A model generated the notes under the pieces. The model made no database searches, was not told the origin of the DNA, and worked only from the letters and a program-made list of their open reading frames with translations. The translations under genes and the position numbers were made by a program. 42,561 bases of DNA. It comes from an uncultured Caulobacterales bacterium (GTDB lineage: Bacteria; Pseudomonadota; Alphaproteobacteria; Caulobacterales; Maricaulaceae). Below, in pieces: positions 1-8,687 of this stretch. Location: positions 1 to 42,561 of the forward strand of contig CALCKU010000016.1 of the NCBI GenBank assembly GCA_937965735.1. The letters run 5' to 3'. How positions within the stretch are numbered: position 1 is the stretch's first letter; the number at the start of each line of letters is the position of its first letter.

Positions 1-101
1 CGTGTCTAAACAGCCCTTGATTTTCCCAAGGGGGTCTGACGCGTTTAAGTCGGTTCGGTGTGTTGGGATGGCGGGGTGAGGGCAATCAGAATGCCTGTCT
101 T

Positions 102-611
102 TTAGAATAAAAGATATCGTATTCTTATTAAAAAACTTGGTTTTTTATTATCATTTATCCAGTGATGTAATTTTTCGAATTCACAGAATAGTGTTGGCGT
201 TTTTGTTTTTTCACGCATTTTGACTATAAATGCGTTACCTTTTGTCCAATGATATTTAATATTAGAACGCCAGTTATCTTTTATAATTTTAAAATCAATT
301 ATACCGTATTGTATACCGATGGAAACATTTTCGTAGTTATTTAGGAGAAGTTGAATTTTCCTAGCTTCTGGTGATGTTAGCATCCCTGAATTTGCTAAGC
401 TTTCTAAAGTACCATTTTCGACACATTTAGCAAATTCATCTGCCGCAGATATCCAATCTGGATCATTAGTAAGTTTTCCAATGTAGTCAAAGGTTGATTT
501 ACGTCTCGAAATTTGTCTCTGAGAAATTACACCCCATATAGCCAGCATAGCAGCTAATGAACCTGTTAACACAATTGGATTTTCTAATAAGTAGGCGATT
601 AAATTTTTCAC
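102..611 (-). CDS. DUF4760-like small membrane protein
   Basis: A 169-residue protein with one N-terminal membrane segment (about residues 10-28, flanked by basic RQISRRKS) followed by a soluble domain. The pattern RRKSTFDYI, then LLNNYENVSIGIQYGIID, resembles DUF4760 proteins, which have no known function; this is recalled family resemblance, not a search. The start is a GTG at 611 with no clear Shine-Dalgarno. A TTGAAA-16 nt-TATATG promoter-like pair lies upstream in the AT-rich stretch 612-750. The gene and its flanks are visibly more AT-rich than the rest of the window and use AT-ending codons, suggesting recent acquisition. It is separated from glnA by a strong terminator and is probably monocistronic. 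Confidence 0.65.
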   Translation of the reverse strand: MKNLIAYLLENPIVLTGSLAAMLAIWGVISQRQISRRKSTFDYIGKLTNDPDWISAADEFAKCVENGTLESLANSGMLTSPEARKIQLLLNNYENVSIGIQYGIIDFKIIKDNWRSNIKYHWTKGNAFIVKMREKTKTPTLFCEFEKLHHWINDNKKPSFLIRIRYLLF

Positions 612-750
612 TTACAAATGTATTAAGTTAAGAGCCGTTATATCCGTCAAAAGTGCACATTCTTTTCTCCATATCAAAATATACATATAGCATTTATAAA
701 GATATTTTCAAGTTTTATTAAATTCTGAAAAAGGAGTCGGATTATCTCAC

Positions 751-779
751 AAAAAAAACCGCCCCAATGGAGCGGTTTT
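751..779 (-). terminator. Rho-independent terminator after glnA
   Basis: On the minus strand an 8-bp stem (GAAAACCGC side against GCGGTTTT) continues as CC/GG past one mismatch, has an ATT loop and is followed by eight T residues. It lies about 105 bp beyond the glnA stop and would end the glnB-glnA transcript before the DUF4760-like gene. Confidence 0.85.
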
Positions 780-815
780 CTACTCTAACCTGCCTAAGCC
801 TTTTGCGTCATCAGT

Positions 816-850
816 CTCAATAATTGGGCGAAGAGTGCCCATTTATTGAG
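816..850 (-). other. Long stem-loop in the glnA 3' untranslated region
   Basis: A 14-bp inverted repeat with one mismatch (CTCAATAATTGGGC against GCCCATTTATTGAG) and a 7-nt loop begins 36 bp past the glnA stop. There is no T-run on the minus strand, so it is not itself a canonical terminator. It precedes the real terminator at 751-779 and may stabilise or define the mRNA 3' end. Confidence 0.6.
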
Positions 851-885
851 GCTTTATAGATTATGTAAGGCGCAAATTGCTTTGA

Positions 886-2292
886 TTAGCACTTATAATA
901 CATGTCGAATTCGACGGGATGTGGATGTAGGGCGAGGCGGTGGACCTCTTCCATTTTCATCTCAATATAGGCGTCGATTTGGTCATCATCAAACACATTT
1001 CCGGCTGTAAGGAATGAACGATCCGCATCAAGGGATTCGAGCGCTTCACGGAGCGAGCCGCAGACTTGCGGGATTTGCGCGGCTTCTGCGGGGGGCAAGT
1101 CGTACAAATCTTTATCCATGGCGTCGCCCGGATCGATTTTGTTTTTAATCCCGTCAAGGCCTGCCATAAGCAGGGCTGAGTAACAGAGATACGGGTTTGC
1201 CGACGGATCTGGGAAGCGGACTTCGAGGCGCTTACCATTTGGCGAGGCTGTCCACGGAATCCGCACAGAGGCCGAGCGGTTACGCGCAGAATAAGCGAGC
1301 ATAACAGGCGCTTCAAATCCGGGTACCAAACGCTTATAGCTATTCGTTGTTGGGTTCGTCAGGGCGTTCAATGCCTTGGCATGTTTGATAATGCCGCCAA
1401 TGTAGTAAAGACAATTCTTTGACAGGCCAGCATATTCATTCCCTGCAAAGGTCGGTTTGCCGTCTTTCCAAATTGACATATGGACGTGCATGCCTGTGCC
1501 GTTATCATTCCAAACGGGCTTTGGCATAAAGGTCGCCGTCTTGCCGTAAGCATGCGCAACATTGTGGACGATATATTTATAAAGCTGCATATTGTCAGCC
1601 ATCGTCACAAGTGTGTCGAATTTCATACCCAGCTCATGCTGGCTTGGCGCTACTTCATGGTGATGCTTTTCAGGTTTTAAGCCTTGCTCTCCCATGATTG
1701 CGAGCATTTCTGTCCGCATGTCTTGCTCGCTATCCACAGGCGGAACTGGGAAATAACCGCCTTTAGGGCCGGGACGATGCCCCATATTGCCAGATGAATA
1801 TTGTGTGCCTGTATTATACGGGCCTTCTGTTGAATCAAATGAATAGCCTGTATTTTGTTGATCTGTATTCCAACGCACATCATCAAAGACAAAAAATTCA
1901 GCTTCGGGGCCGAAATAAACGTCGTCGCCGACCTTGGCAGAGCGCATATAGTTTTCAGCCGCTTTAGCCGTTGTACGCGGGTCACGATTATAGGTTTCGC
2001 CTGTATCGGGCTCTAGAATGTCACAGAACAATGTCATTGTATCGACTTGATAGAACGGGTCCATTTTCGCTGTGCTTGGATCGGGCAATAAAACCATGTC
2101 GGATTCGTTGATTGCTTTCCAACCCGAAATAGACGAGCCGTCAAACATTGTACCGTCGGCAAAAAGGTCTTCATCGACCATGCTGGCATCAAATGTGACA
2201 TGTTGCATCTTCCCCTTAGGGTCGGTGAAACGAAGATCGACATAGCCGATGTCTTCATCTTTAATACGTTTTAGAACTTTTTCTGCGGACAT
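886..2292 (-). CDS. glnA: Type I glutamine synthetase
   Basis: GlnA condenses ammonium with glutamate using ATP and is the entry point of ammonium assimilation. It forms a cytosolic dodecamer. The 468-residue length and alignment are canonical: the N-terminal beta-grasp (DGSS at 51-54), the FGPEAEFF metal-binding stretch (128-135), [12 protein letters not shown] (209-220), NGTGMHVH (264-271) and NRSASVRIP (338-346). Tyr397 in KDLYDLPP sits exactly at the adenylylation position known from enteric GlnA, so control by a GlnE-type adenylyltransferase is expected. It lies 124 bp downstream of glnB on the same strand, the usual alphaproteobacterial glnB-glnA order. The ATG start is preceded by an AGGATAAC ribosome-binding site. 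Confidence 0.98.
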   Translation of the reverse strand: MSAEKVLKRIKDEDIGYVDLRFTDPKGKMQHVTFDASMVDEDLFADGTMFDGSSISGWKAINESDMVLLPDPSTAKMDPFYQVDTMTLFCDILEPDTGETYNRDPRTTAKAAENYMRSAKVGDDVYFGPEAEFFVFDDVRWNTDQQNTGYSFDSTEGPYNTGTQYSSGNMGHRPGPKGGYFPVPPVDSEQDMRTEMLAIMGEQGLKPEKHHHEVAPSQHELGMKFDTLVTMADNMQLYKYIVHNVAHAYGKTATFMPKPVWNDNGTGMHVHMSIWKDGKPTFAGNEYAGLSKNCLYYIGGIIKHAKALNALTNPTTNSYKRLVPGFEAPVMLAYSARNRSASVRIPWTASPNGKRLEVRFPDPSANPYLCYSALLMAGLDGIKNKIDPGDAMDKDLYDLPPAEAAQIPQVCGSLREALESLDADRSFLTAGNVFDDDQIDAYIEMKMEEVHRLALHPHPVEFDMYYKC

Positions 2293-2342
2293 AGTGTTAT
2301 CCTTTCCCGATAATTGAATTTATGTCTGATTTTTAAATTTAA

Positions 2343-2363
2343 GGGCTCGCATTTAACGAGCCC
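2343..2363 (-). terminator. Intercistronic hairpin between glnB and glnA
   Basis: A perfect 7-bp GGGCTCG/CGAGCCC stem with a 7-nt loop lies between glnB and glnA. On the minus strand it is followed by TTAAATTTAAAA, only moderately T-rich. It looks like a partial terminator or RNA-processing barrier that could set different glnB and glnA levels. Confidence 0.5.
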
Positions 2364-2416
2364 GCATTGATAGGTTTGAAGGGGCGTGTGCCAAAAGTGG
2401 CGATGCCAATAAGACG

Positions 2417-2830
<414 letters not shown>

Positions 2831-2886
2831 CTATGAGTCGAGGTGGCATAGGGTACAAGTTACGCTCTATCGTTCTGAAGAGCCTT

Positions 2887-2908
2887 TTTGTGACAAATTT
2901 GTGCAGGT
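2887..2908 (-). promoter_or_regulatory. Pho-box-like 11-bp direct repeat upstream of glnB
   Basis: Read on the minus strand, CACAAA recurs at an 11-bp step, and the half-site TTGTCACAAAA is identical over 11 bases to a half-site of the Pho box at 22020-22052. It lies about 130-150 bp upstream of glnB, in the space shared with maeB. PhoB control is inferred from spacing and sequence only. Confidence 0.4.
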
Positions 2909-3051
2909 GGTGCAAGGTATGACTAAATTTTAATCAGTATTTTTGTGTTCTCTTGGCGCATACACTATCTTTACACTATCAACGCTTGGTGGAACTCGGT
3001 AAACACACAGGCATCAATTTTTAAAATTTATGTTTGAAAAAGAGAGATATT

Positions 3052-5340
3052 GTGAGCAAGCTAGAAGTCCGCGCCCCGAAAAAGACGTATATTACCGATC
3101 AACAAGCCCTTGATTTCCACTCGAAACCAACCCCCGGTAAACTCGCGCTTCAACCGACAAAGCCCATGGCGACCCAACGCGATTTATCACTGGCCTATTC
3201 GCCGGGTGTCGCTGTACCTGTAGAGGCGATCGCCGCAGATCCTGACCTCGCTTATGACTATACGTCGAAAGGGAATATGGTAGCCGTGATTTCAAACGGG
3301 ACCGCGATTTTGGGACTTGGTAATTTGGGCGCGGCGGCGTCTAAGCCTGTGATGGAAGGGAAATCTGTCCTGTTCAAACGCTTTGCAGATATTGATAGTT
3401 TCGACATTGAAGTTGAAGAAGAGGACGCCGAAAAATTCATCGAATGTGTACGGCGTTTTGGCAATACATTTGGCGGTATCAATCTTGAAGATATTGGTGC
3501 GCCTGAATGTTTTATTATTGAACAAGAGCTTCGTGAAAAACTTGACATCCCTGTTTTCCATGATGACCAGCATGGTACGGCCATTATCGCAACAGCGGGT
3601 TTGATTAATGCCGCCCATCTAACAGGCCGAAAATTTGAAGATATGAAAGTCGTACTCTCGGGCGCGGGTGCGGCGGGTCTGTCCGTTCTCGGTTTGATTA
3701 AAAGCCTTGGCGTCAAACATGAAAATGCGATTGTTCTCGATTCCAAAGGCGTGGTGTATCAAGGCCGCAAAGAAATGATGGATCAGTGGAAAGCCCCGCA
3801 TGCGGTCGATACGAAGCTGCGAACACTTGCAGAAGCCATGGTCGGCGCGGATGTCTTTCTTGGACTTTCCGTCGCCGGAATTGTCAATCAAGATATGATT
3901 AAATCTATGGCAAAGAATCCGATTATTTTTGCTATGGCAAATCCCGATCCAGAAATTACACCTGAAGAGATTAAAGAGGCGCGAAGTGATGCGATTATCG
4001 CAACAGGACGTTCGGATTATCCGAACCAAGTGAATAATGTTTTGGGGTTTCCCTACATTTTTCGGGGTGCGCTGGATGTCCGTGCCCGCAATGTGAACGA
4101 GGCGATGAAACTTGCCTGTGCTCAGGCTTTGGCAGATCTTGCGCGTGAAGACGTACCCGAAGAGGTTGCGGCGGCCTATCACGGGCGACGACCAAAATAC
4201 GGCCCTGAATATATTATTCCTGCGCCTTTTGATCCGCGCTTGATTTCTGACATTCCTCCCTATGTTGCGCAAGCGGCCATGGATACGGGCGTTGCGCGTA
4301 AACCGATTGAGGATATGGATGAATACCGTCAATCCCTTGCGCGACGTCAAGATCCAACCGCTGCCATTTTGCAAGGTATTTCCGATTCGGTTATTCAAAA
4401 CCCGAAAACAATTGTCTTTGCCGAGGGTGAAGAACCAGCGGTTATCCGCGCGGCGCAAGCCTATCAACAGCGCGGATTGGGTCGGGCGATTTTGGTGGGT
4501 CGTGATAAACCAATTTTGGATAATATGAAGCTTTTAGGGATTGAAAACCCAGACAGCTTTATGATTTTAAACGCTCGGCTTTTTGATCGAAACGCTGAAT
4601 TTACGGAATATCTCTACACACGCTTGCAACGTAAAGGCTTTTTGCGCCGAGACGCGCAAAGGCTCGTTAATAATGACCGTAATATTTTTTCCGCTTTGAT
4701 GCTTAGCCACGGCCTTGCGGATGGTATGGTTACCGGGGTCACGCGGAGTTATGATATTGCCTTGCGGGATGTTCGTATGGTTTTAAATCACGGAAAAGCC
4801 GAACGTACAATGGGGGTCTCGGTTGTGGTCAATAAACAACGCACACTTTTCATCGCAGATACGAATATTACAGAATTGCCTACGGCCGATGATCTCGCAG
4901 ATATTGCGGTCACAACGGCGGGTTTTGCCCGTCAATTTGGGTTTGAACCGCGCGTAGCGTTTCTCTCTTATTCGACCTTCGGGAATCCTGTGGGTGAACG
5001 AATGGAGAAAGTGCGTAAAGCGGTTGAAATCTTAGACGCGCGTGAAACTGATTTTGAATATGAAGGCGATATAGCCGCCGATGTTGCGCTTAACCCTTTG
5101 CATATGATGACCTATCCGTTTTCACGCCTGACAGGGGCGGCAAATATTTTGATTATGCCAGCGATTCACTCGGCTTCCATTTCAACAAAACTTTTAAAAT
5201 CTGTGGGTGGGGCTACGGTTTTGGGCCCGTTCTTAACGGGGCTAGAGCATCCTGTGCAAATTTGCCAACTTGGGGCTACAGCGTCAGAAATAGCGCAAAT
5301 GGCAACTTTAGCGGCCTTTGCACCGTCACACCGGGAATAG
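3052..5340 (+). CDS. maeB: NADP-type malic enzyme fused to a phosphotransacetylase-like domain
   Basis: It oxidatively decarboxylates malate to pyruvate. The first ~430 residues are the malic enzyme part, with SLAYSPGVA, FHDDQHGTAIIATAG and the dinucleotide-binding GAGAAGLSVLGLIKSLG. The remaining ~330 residues are a Pta-like domain (from VFAEGEEPAVIRAAQ to the NILIMPAIHSASIS region). In known fusions this second domain is regulatory, responding to acetyl-CoA, rather than catalytic. At about 762 residues it matches the multidomain MaeB family. I start at the GTG at 3052, which follows AAAGAGAGA at good spacing; a TTG at 3034 would add six residues. It diverges from glnB. No clear terminator is seen after it. 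Confidence 0.95.
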   Translation: MSKLEVRAPKKTYITDQQALDFHSKPTPGKLALQPTKPMATQRDLSLAYSPGVAVPVEAIAADPDLAYDYTSKGNMVAVISNGTAILGLGNLGAAASKPVMEGKSVLFKRFADIDSFDIEVEEEDAEKFIECVRRFGNTFGGINLEDIGAPECFIIEQELREKLDIPVFHDDQHGTAIIATAGLINAAHLTGRKFEDMKVVLSGAGAAGLSVLGLIKSLGVKHENAIVLDSKGVVYQGRKEMMDQWKAPHAVDTKLRTLAEAMVGADVFLGLSVAGIVNQDMIKSMAKNPIIFAMANPDPEITPEEIKEARSDAIIATGRSDYPNQVNNVLGFPYIFRGALDVRARNVNEAMKLACAQALADLAREDVPEEVAAAYHGRRPKYGPEYIIPAPFDPRLISDIPPYVAQAAMDTGVARKPIEDMDEYRQSLARRQDPTAAILQGISDSVIQNPKTIVFAEGEEPAVIRAAQAYQQRGLGRAILVGRDKPILDNMKLLGIENPDSFMILNARLFDRNAEFTEYLYTRLQRKGFLRRDAQRLVNNDRNIFSALMLSHGLADGMVTGVTRSYDIALRDVRMVLNHGKAERTMGVSVVVNKQRTLFIADTNITELPTADDLADIAVTTAGFARQFGFEPRVAFLSYSTFGNPVGERMEKVRKAVEILDARETDFEYEGDIAADVALNPLHMMTYPFSRLTGAANILIMPAIHSASISTKLLKSVGGATVLGPFLTGLEHPVQICQLGATASEIAQMATLAAFAPSHRE

Positions 5341-5394
5341 CCAGACCGCCCTTCGATGTTTGTATTCAGCCTATGGGGCCAGTTTTGCGCCCTA

Positions 5395-5535
5395 ATGTCT
5401 TTTGGTTTTTAGGCCCGAATCTTTGCGTGTTTGTGTGTTTACGCGTGTTTGGATGTTTCTGCATATCTTAGTGCTTATGTGTGCTTGGTGTTTTGCGTGT
5501 CTGGTACTTATGCGTATGTGGGTGTTAACCAGCGC
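5395..5535 (+). repeat. GT-rich low-complexity intergenic tract
   Basis: Between maeB and the MATE gene the plus strand is strongly G+T biased, with recurring TGCGTGTTTG, GTGTGTTT, CTTATGTGTG and CTTATGCGTATG words. No gene, terminator or promoter could be supported here. The alternating purine-pyrimidine runs may adopt non-B DNA. Confidence 0.45.
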
Positions 5536-5607
5536 TTGAGGTGTCGAGTTTAGCATGCCATGTGCTTAATCTAGTATTTATGAAGTCTATTCAAAAGATC
5601 GCCCGCT

Positions 5608-7059
5608 ATGCTCCCGTCCAAACCCGAGACGAATTCCCCTTCAAATCCGCCGCTTCAAGCGGCAACAGAAAATGTATCGTCTGAGAAATCATCACGAATT
5701 GATCTCACAGAAGGCTCTATTGTACGACATGTTTTGCGCATGTTGGGGCCGTTTTCACTGGCGGTCATTGCACTTTTATCGGCGGGTATTATCGATACGA
5801 TTTATCTGGGTCGATTGACGAGTGAGACACAGCCTAATCTCGGTGTACTGGCACTGGCCGCCGTTGGGTTTGCTTACCCCCTAACCTTTCTCGGCAATAG
5901 TGCCAATATTGGCCTCGGGGCAGGCACTTTATCGGCGGTATCGCGCGCGATCGGGGAGGGGTCGTATGAGCGCGCCCATAGGCACGGGGCTGCCGCCATC
6001 TTAATGGCGTTGACCGTGATGACGATTTTGGTCGCGTTTATCTTGGCGATCTTACCGTTCGTTTTAAAAATTATGGGGGCGGAGGGTCAAATCCGTACCA
6101 TGGCTTTAGATTATCTGCTGATTTCACTGCCAGGGCTTGTGATCCTCTCGATTGCCTCGACCAGTAATAATATCTTGCGTGCCTCTGGCGAAGCGGCACT
6201 TCCCAGCACGATTATGATTATCGGGGCTGTCATTAATATTATTCTGGATCCGTTTTTGATTTACGGATGGGGGCCATTCCCAAGGCTAGAAGTTCAAGGC
6301 GCGGCAATCGCGACCGTAACGGGCAATGTCTTTGCTGCTTGTTTTGGTTTTTATATTGTTATGTTTCACCGAAAAGCAGTGAATTTTTTATCCATGACTT
6401 TATCGTCAATGGTTCGCGCTTGGAAGATTATTGGCGCGGTCGGTATTCCTGCCGCCTTTACGAATATTGTTGTGCCTTTGGCCGCCGCGATTGCCGTTTC
6501 AATTATAGCGCGAAATCTTAGCGTGATCGATGTCGCCGCCTTTACAGTCGTAAGTCGGGCTGAATTGATTTCGGTCGGGCTTTTATATGCGCTCTCTGCC
6601 TGTATCGGGGCCATTACGGGGCAAAACGGCGGCGCGGCGCTCACGGATCGGGTCCGTTTAACCTTTAAGGTCTGTTACACAATTTGTATCATTTGGAGTA
6701 CGTTAATGGCGGTGCTTCTCTTTTTCTTTGCCGAGTCGGTCGTGGGCGTGTTTACCAATGACATGGCGGTTATCTCGGCGGCACGGCCATATTTCTACAT
6801 TGTCCCCGTGACAATATTTGCTTATGGGTTTGTCTTTGTGACAGCGGCGGGCTTTAACGCTTTAGGGCGTCCGCTTTATGGTTTGGTCTTTACAATCTTC
6901 CGGTCACTTTTGCTTTATGTTAGTCTCATTTATGTCGGCGTTATGCTTGATGGTTTACGGGGCGCGTTTATAGGCATAGCGGGGGCCAATATCCTCTCAG
7001 GCTTGTCGGCTGCGGCATGGACATTGTTGAAAGCGCCCATGAGCGCAAAAAAGAGTTAA
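5608..7059 (+). CDS. MATE family cation-coupled multidrug exporter
   Basis: This is a polytopic inner-membrane protein of 483 residues with about 12 hydrophobic segments in two similar halves. The first half includes the MATE-like EGSIVRHVLRMLGPFSLAV, YLGRL, and NNILRASGEAALPSTIMIIGAVINIILDPFLI; the second half includes IPAAFTNIVVPLAAAIAVSIIA. The family exports drugs or metabolites in exchange for Na+ or H+; the substrate cannot be told from sequence. The N-terminal 40 residues are polar and probably cytosolic. The ATG at 5608 has no strong ribosome-binding site, so the start is tentative. It stands alone between maeB and tRNA-Leu. Confidence 0.9.
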   Translation: MLPSKPETNSPSNPPLQAATENVSSEKSSRIDLTEGSIVRHVLRMLGPFSLAVIALLSAGIIDTIYLGRLTSETQPNLGVLALAAVGFAYPLTFLGNSANIGLGAGTLSAVSRAIGEGSYERAHRHGAAAILMALTVMTILVAFILAILPFVLKIMGAEGQIRTMALDYLLISLPGLVILSIASTSNNILRASGEAALPSTIMIIGAVINIILDPFLIYGWGPFPRLEVQGAAIATVTGNVFAACFGFYIVMFHRKAVNFLSMTLSSMVRAWKIIGAVGIPAAFTNIVVPLAAAIAVSIIARNLSVIDVAAFTVVSRAELISVGLLYALSACIGAITGQNGGAALTDRVRLTFKVCYTICIIWSTLMAVLLFFFAESVVGVFTNDMAVISAARPYFYIVPVTIFAYGFVFVTAAGFNALGRPLYGLVFTIFRSLLLYVSLIYVGVMLDGLRGAFIGIAGANILSGLSAAAWTLLKAPMSAKKS

Positions 7060-7176
7060 ACCGCTTCACGAGCGCTTATTTTTCAACCCGTTAAATCGAT
7101 TTCTAACTTGACGTGGCCCAGTTTTACGGGCAAATCGCGGCGTTCCACCTTAACAATCTCGGTGGACATATAATAT

Positions 7177-7261
7177 GCGGGTGTGGCGGAATTGGTAGAC
7201 GCGCCAGATTTAGGTTCTGGTATCGCAAGATGTGGAAGTTCGAGTCTTCTCACCCGTACCA
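7177..7261 (+). tRNA. tRNA-Leu (anticodon UAG)
   Basis: The cloverleaf is complete. The acceptor GCGGGTG pairs with CACCCGT (one G-U pair), followed by A and an encoded CCA. The D-arm has GGCGGAATTGGTAGACGCG. The anticodon stem CCAGA/TCTGG encloses TTTAGGT, giving anticodon UAG. A long class II variable arm precedes the T-arm GTTCGAGTC. It reads CUN-family leucine codons. Confidence 0.97.
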
Positions 7262-7278
7262 TTGTCAATTTTTGAAAA

Positions 7279-8307
7279 TTATAGCGCTTGGATAAAGGCT
7301 TCGACCTGTGTTGGATCCGTAGCCCACGCGGTCACGAGCCGTAAGACAGATTGATCCTCTTCTCGCGATTGCCAAATATAAAAATCAAAATCTTTTTCTA
7401 AACGCGCAACCAGTGTATTCGGAACAATTGGAAAGACTTGATTGGCTTGTGTCGGGCTTAGGAGCGTATACCCTTTTTCCAGAAAGGCTTTTGAGAGTTT
7501 TTGTGCCTGACTATTGGCAAATTTAGCGGCTTCAAAAAATAAATCATTTTCGAAAAGAATATTAAATTGTAGGCCCAGAAGCCGACTTTTTGCTAGTAAT
7601 CCGCCGCGTTGTTTAATGTGAATTTCAAACTCCTCCGCCAGTTCCCAATTATTGATAATAATTGCCTCGCCGATTAATGCGCCGGCCTTTGTTCCGCCAA
7701 GCCAAAATATATCCGTGAGGTCAGAGAGATCTGCCAAAGTGACATCATTATCATGTGACGCTAGGGCTGAACCAAGGCGCGCCCCGTCTAGCATGAAGAG
7801 TAATGCGTTTTCTTGGCAAAACGCTGATAGCGCTTTTAATTCCGCCTTGCTATAAATTCGACCTGTTTCAGTTGCATTCGAGACATAGATAAGTCTGGGT
7901 TTGACCATATGCGGCACATGCGCATGGTTTTGTAATACGCCCTCTATTTGGTCTGGTGTTAATTTTCCGTCAGGGCTTTCCACAGTCAATATCTTATGGC
8001 CTAAGGCCTCAATCGCCCCCGCCTCGGGGCCTGCAATATGTCCACGACTCGGCGCAATAACCGCCTCATGGGGACGGAGTAGGCTCGCAATAATAATGAG
8101 GTTTGCAAGCGTTCCACTGGCCACAAAAAAGATAGAGGCCGCGTTATTTTTCAAATGCGCCTTTATCTTAGCTTTAGCTTGCAGGGAATGTGTATCCTGG
8201 CCATAGGCTTTTTCTTGATCGAAATTACTGGTAATCATCGCCTCTAAAATATGCGGGTGACAGCCTTCGCTGTAATCATCTAAAAAGCTATATTTTGTCA
8301 TGGCCAT
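7279..8307 (-). CDS. Low-specificity threonine aldolase-like PLP enzyme
   Basis: This 342-residue fold-type I PLP enzyme resembles low-specificity L-threonine aldolases, which cleave threonine or allo-threonine to glycine and acetaldehyde. Visible features are the N-terminal FLDDYSEGCHPHILEAM, FVASGTLANL in the cofactor-binding region, the LDGARLGSAL aspartate that contacts the pyridine nitrogen, and the FWLGGTKAGALIGEA loop with the PLP lysine at Lys207. The reading starts with an ATG at 8307; a second ATG two codons later (8301) is equally possible and neither has a strong ribosome-binding site. The gene ends 17 bp from tRNA-Leu in convergent orientation. A related beta-elimination activity cannot be excluded. 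Confidence 0.85.
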   Translation of the reverse strand: MAMTKYSFLDDYSEGCHPHILEAMITSNFDQEKAYGQDTHSLQAKAKIKAHLKNNAASIFFVASGTLANLIIIASLLRPHEAVIAPSRGHIAGPEAGAIEALGHKILTVESPDGKLTPDQIEGVLQNHAHVPHMVKPRLIYVSNATETGRIYSKAELKALSAFCQENALLFMLDGARLGSALASHDNDVTLADLSDLTDIFWLGGTKAGALIGEAIIINNWELAEEFEIHIKQRGGLLAKSRLLGLQFNILFENDLFFEAAKFANSQAQKLSKAFLEKGYTLLSPTQANQVFPIVPNTLVARLEKDFDFYIWQSREEDQSVLRLVTAWATDPTQVEAFIQAL

Positions 8308-8687
8308 CGCTTTATATTAAAATGTGCAGAATATTAAAATTTACAGCTCGTTGTTTTTGTAAATGGCACTTCTGCACGCTTTCTGCATGTTATGATGCTC
8401 TAAATTCACTTGCCGCGTTTAGAGCCATTCAGTTTTAATCTGACTCAATAATTATCAGAAAATGGGCAAGAAAAGTCCAATTTCTGATTCCGAATTCATC
8501 TGATTCCGAATTCAACTGAGAAAGTTATAATGTTCTTTCTTTACCTTCTTCTTTTGTCTCCGCCTTTGCAGTCCCCGCCTTTGCTGTCCCCTGCCCCCCT
8601 TTTAGTCGGAGAGGGGAGGGGAAAGGGGCTTAAATCGGTAAAATCAGGACATTCGGTTACGCACGGCATAGGGCAGGGCGGTTAGGG
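8308..8687. repeat. Intergenic region with short tandem duplications and a pyrimidine-to-purine switch
   Basis: These 380 bp hold no gene I can support. A perfect 16-bp tandem duplication (TCTGATTCCGAATTCA, 8483-8498 and 8499-8514) carries a GATTC in each copy. A 15-bp unit (CCGCCTTTGCAGTCC) is repeated at 8560-8574 and 8575-8589 with one mismatch. From about 8530 to 8602 the plus strand is pyrimidine-rich, then becomes purine-rich (GAGAGGGGAGGGGAAAGGGG). This gives an imperfect G/C hairpin downstream of the oxidoreductase. Confidence 0.6.

Noticed and set aside
1-78. Open plus-strand frame reaching the window edge and ending in TGA near 78
   Set aside because: Only about 25 codons are visible, with no recognisable protein sequence; it could be the 3' end of a gene, but nothing supports that.
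3619-4467. Long antisense ORF (282 codons) opposite maeB
   Set aside because: It is a shadow of a strongly conserved gene, has no recognisable domain and no promoter or ribosome-binding site support.
7169-7174. TATAAT just before tRNA-Leu as its promoter
   Set aside because: It ends two bases before the mature tRNA, so transcription would start inside the tRNA; it cannot be the -10 box for this gene.
8600-8632. G-quadruplex in the GGGGAGGGGAAAGGGG tract
   Set aside because: Only three runs of four G lie close together; the fourth run is too far away for a standard quadruplex.
8671-8678. GGGCAGGG octamer as an FtsK polarity sequence (KOPS)
   Set aside because: A single copy in one window carries no orientation statistics, and its direction relative to a presumed origin at the right is not informative.
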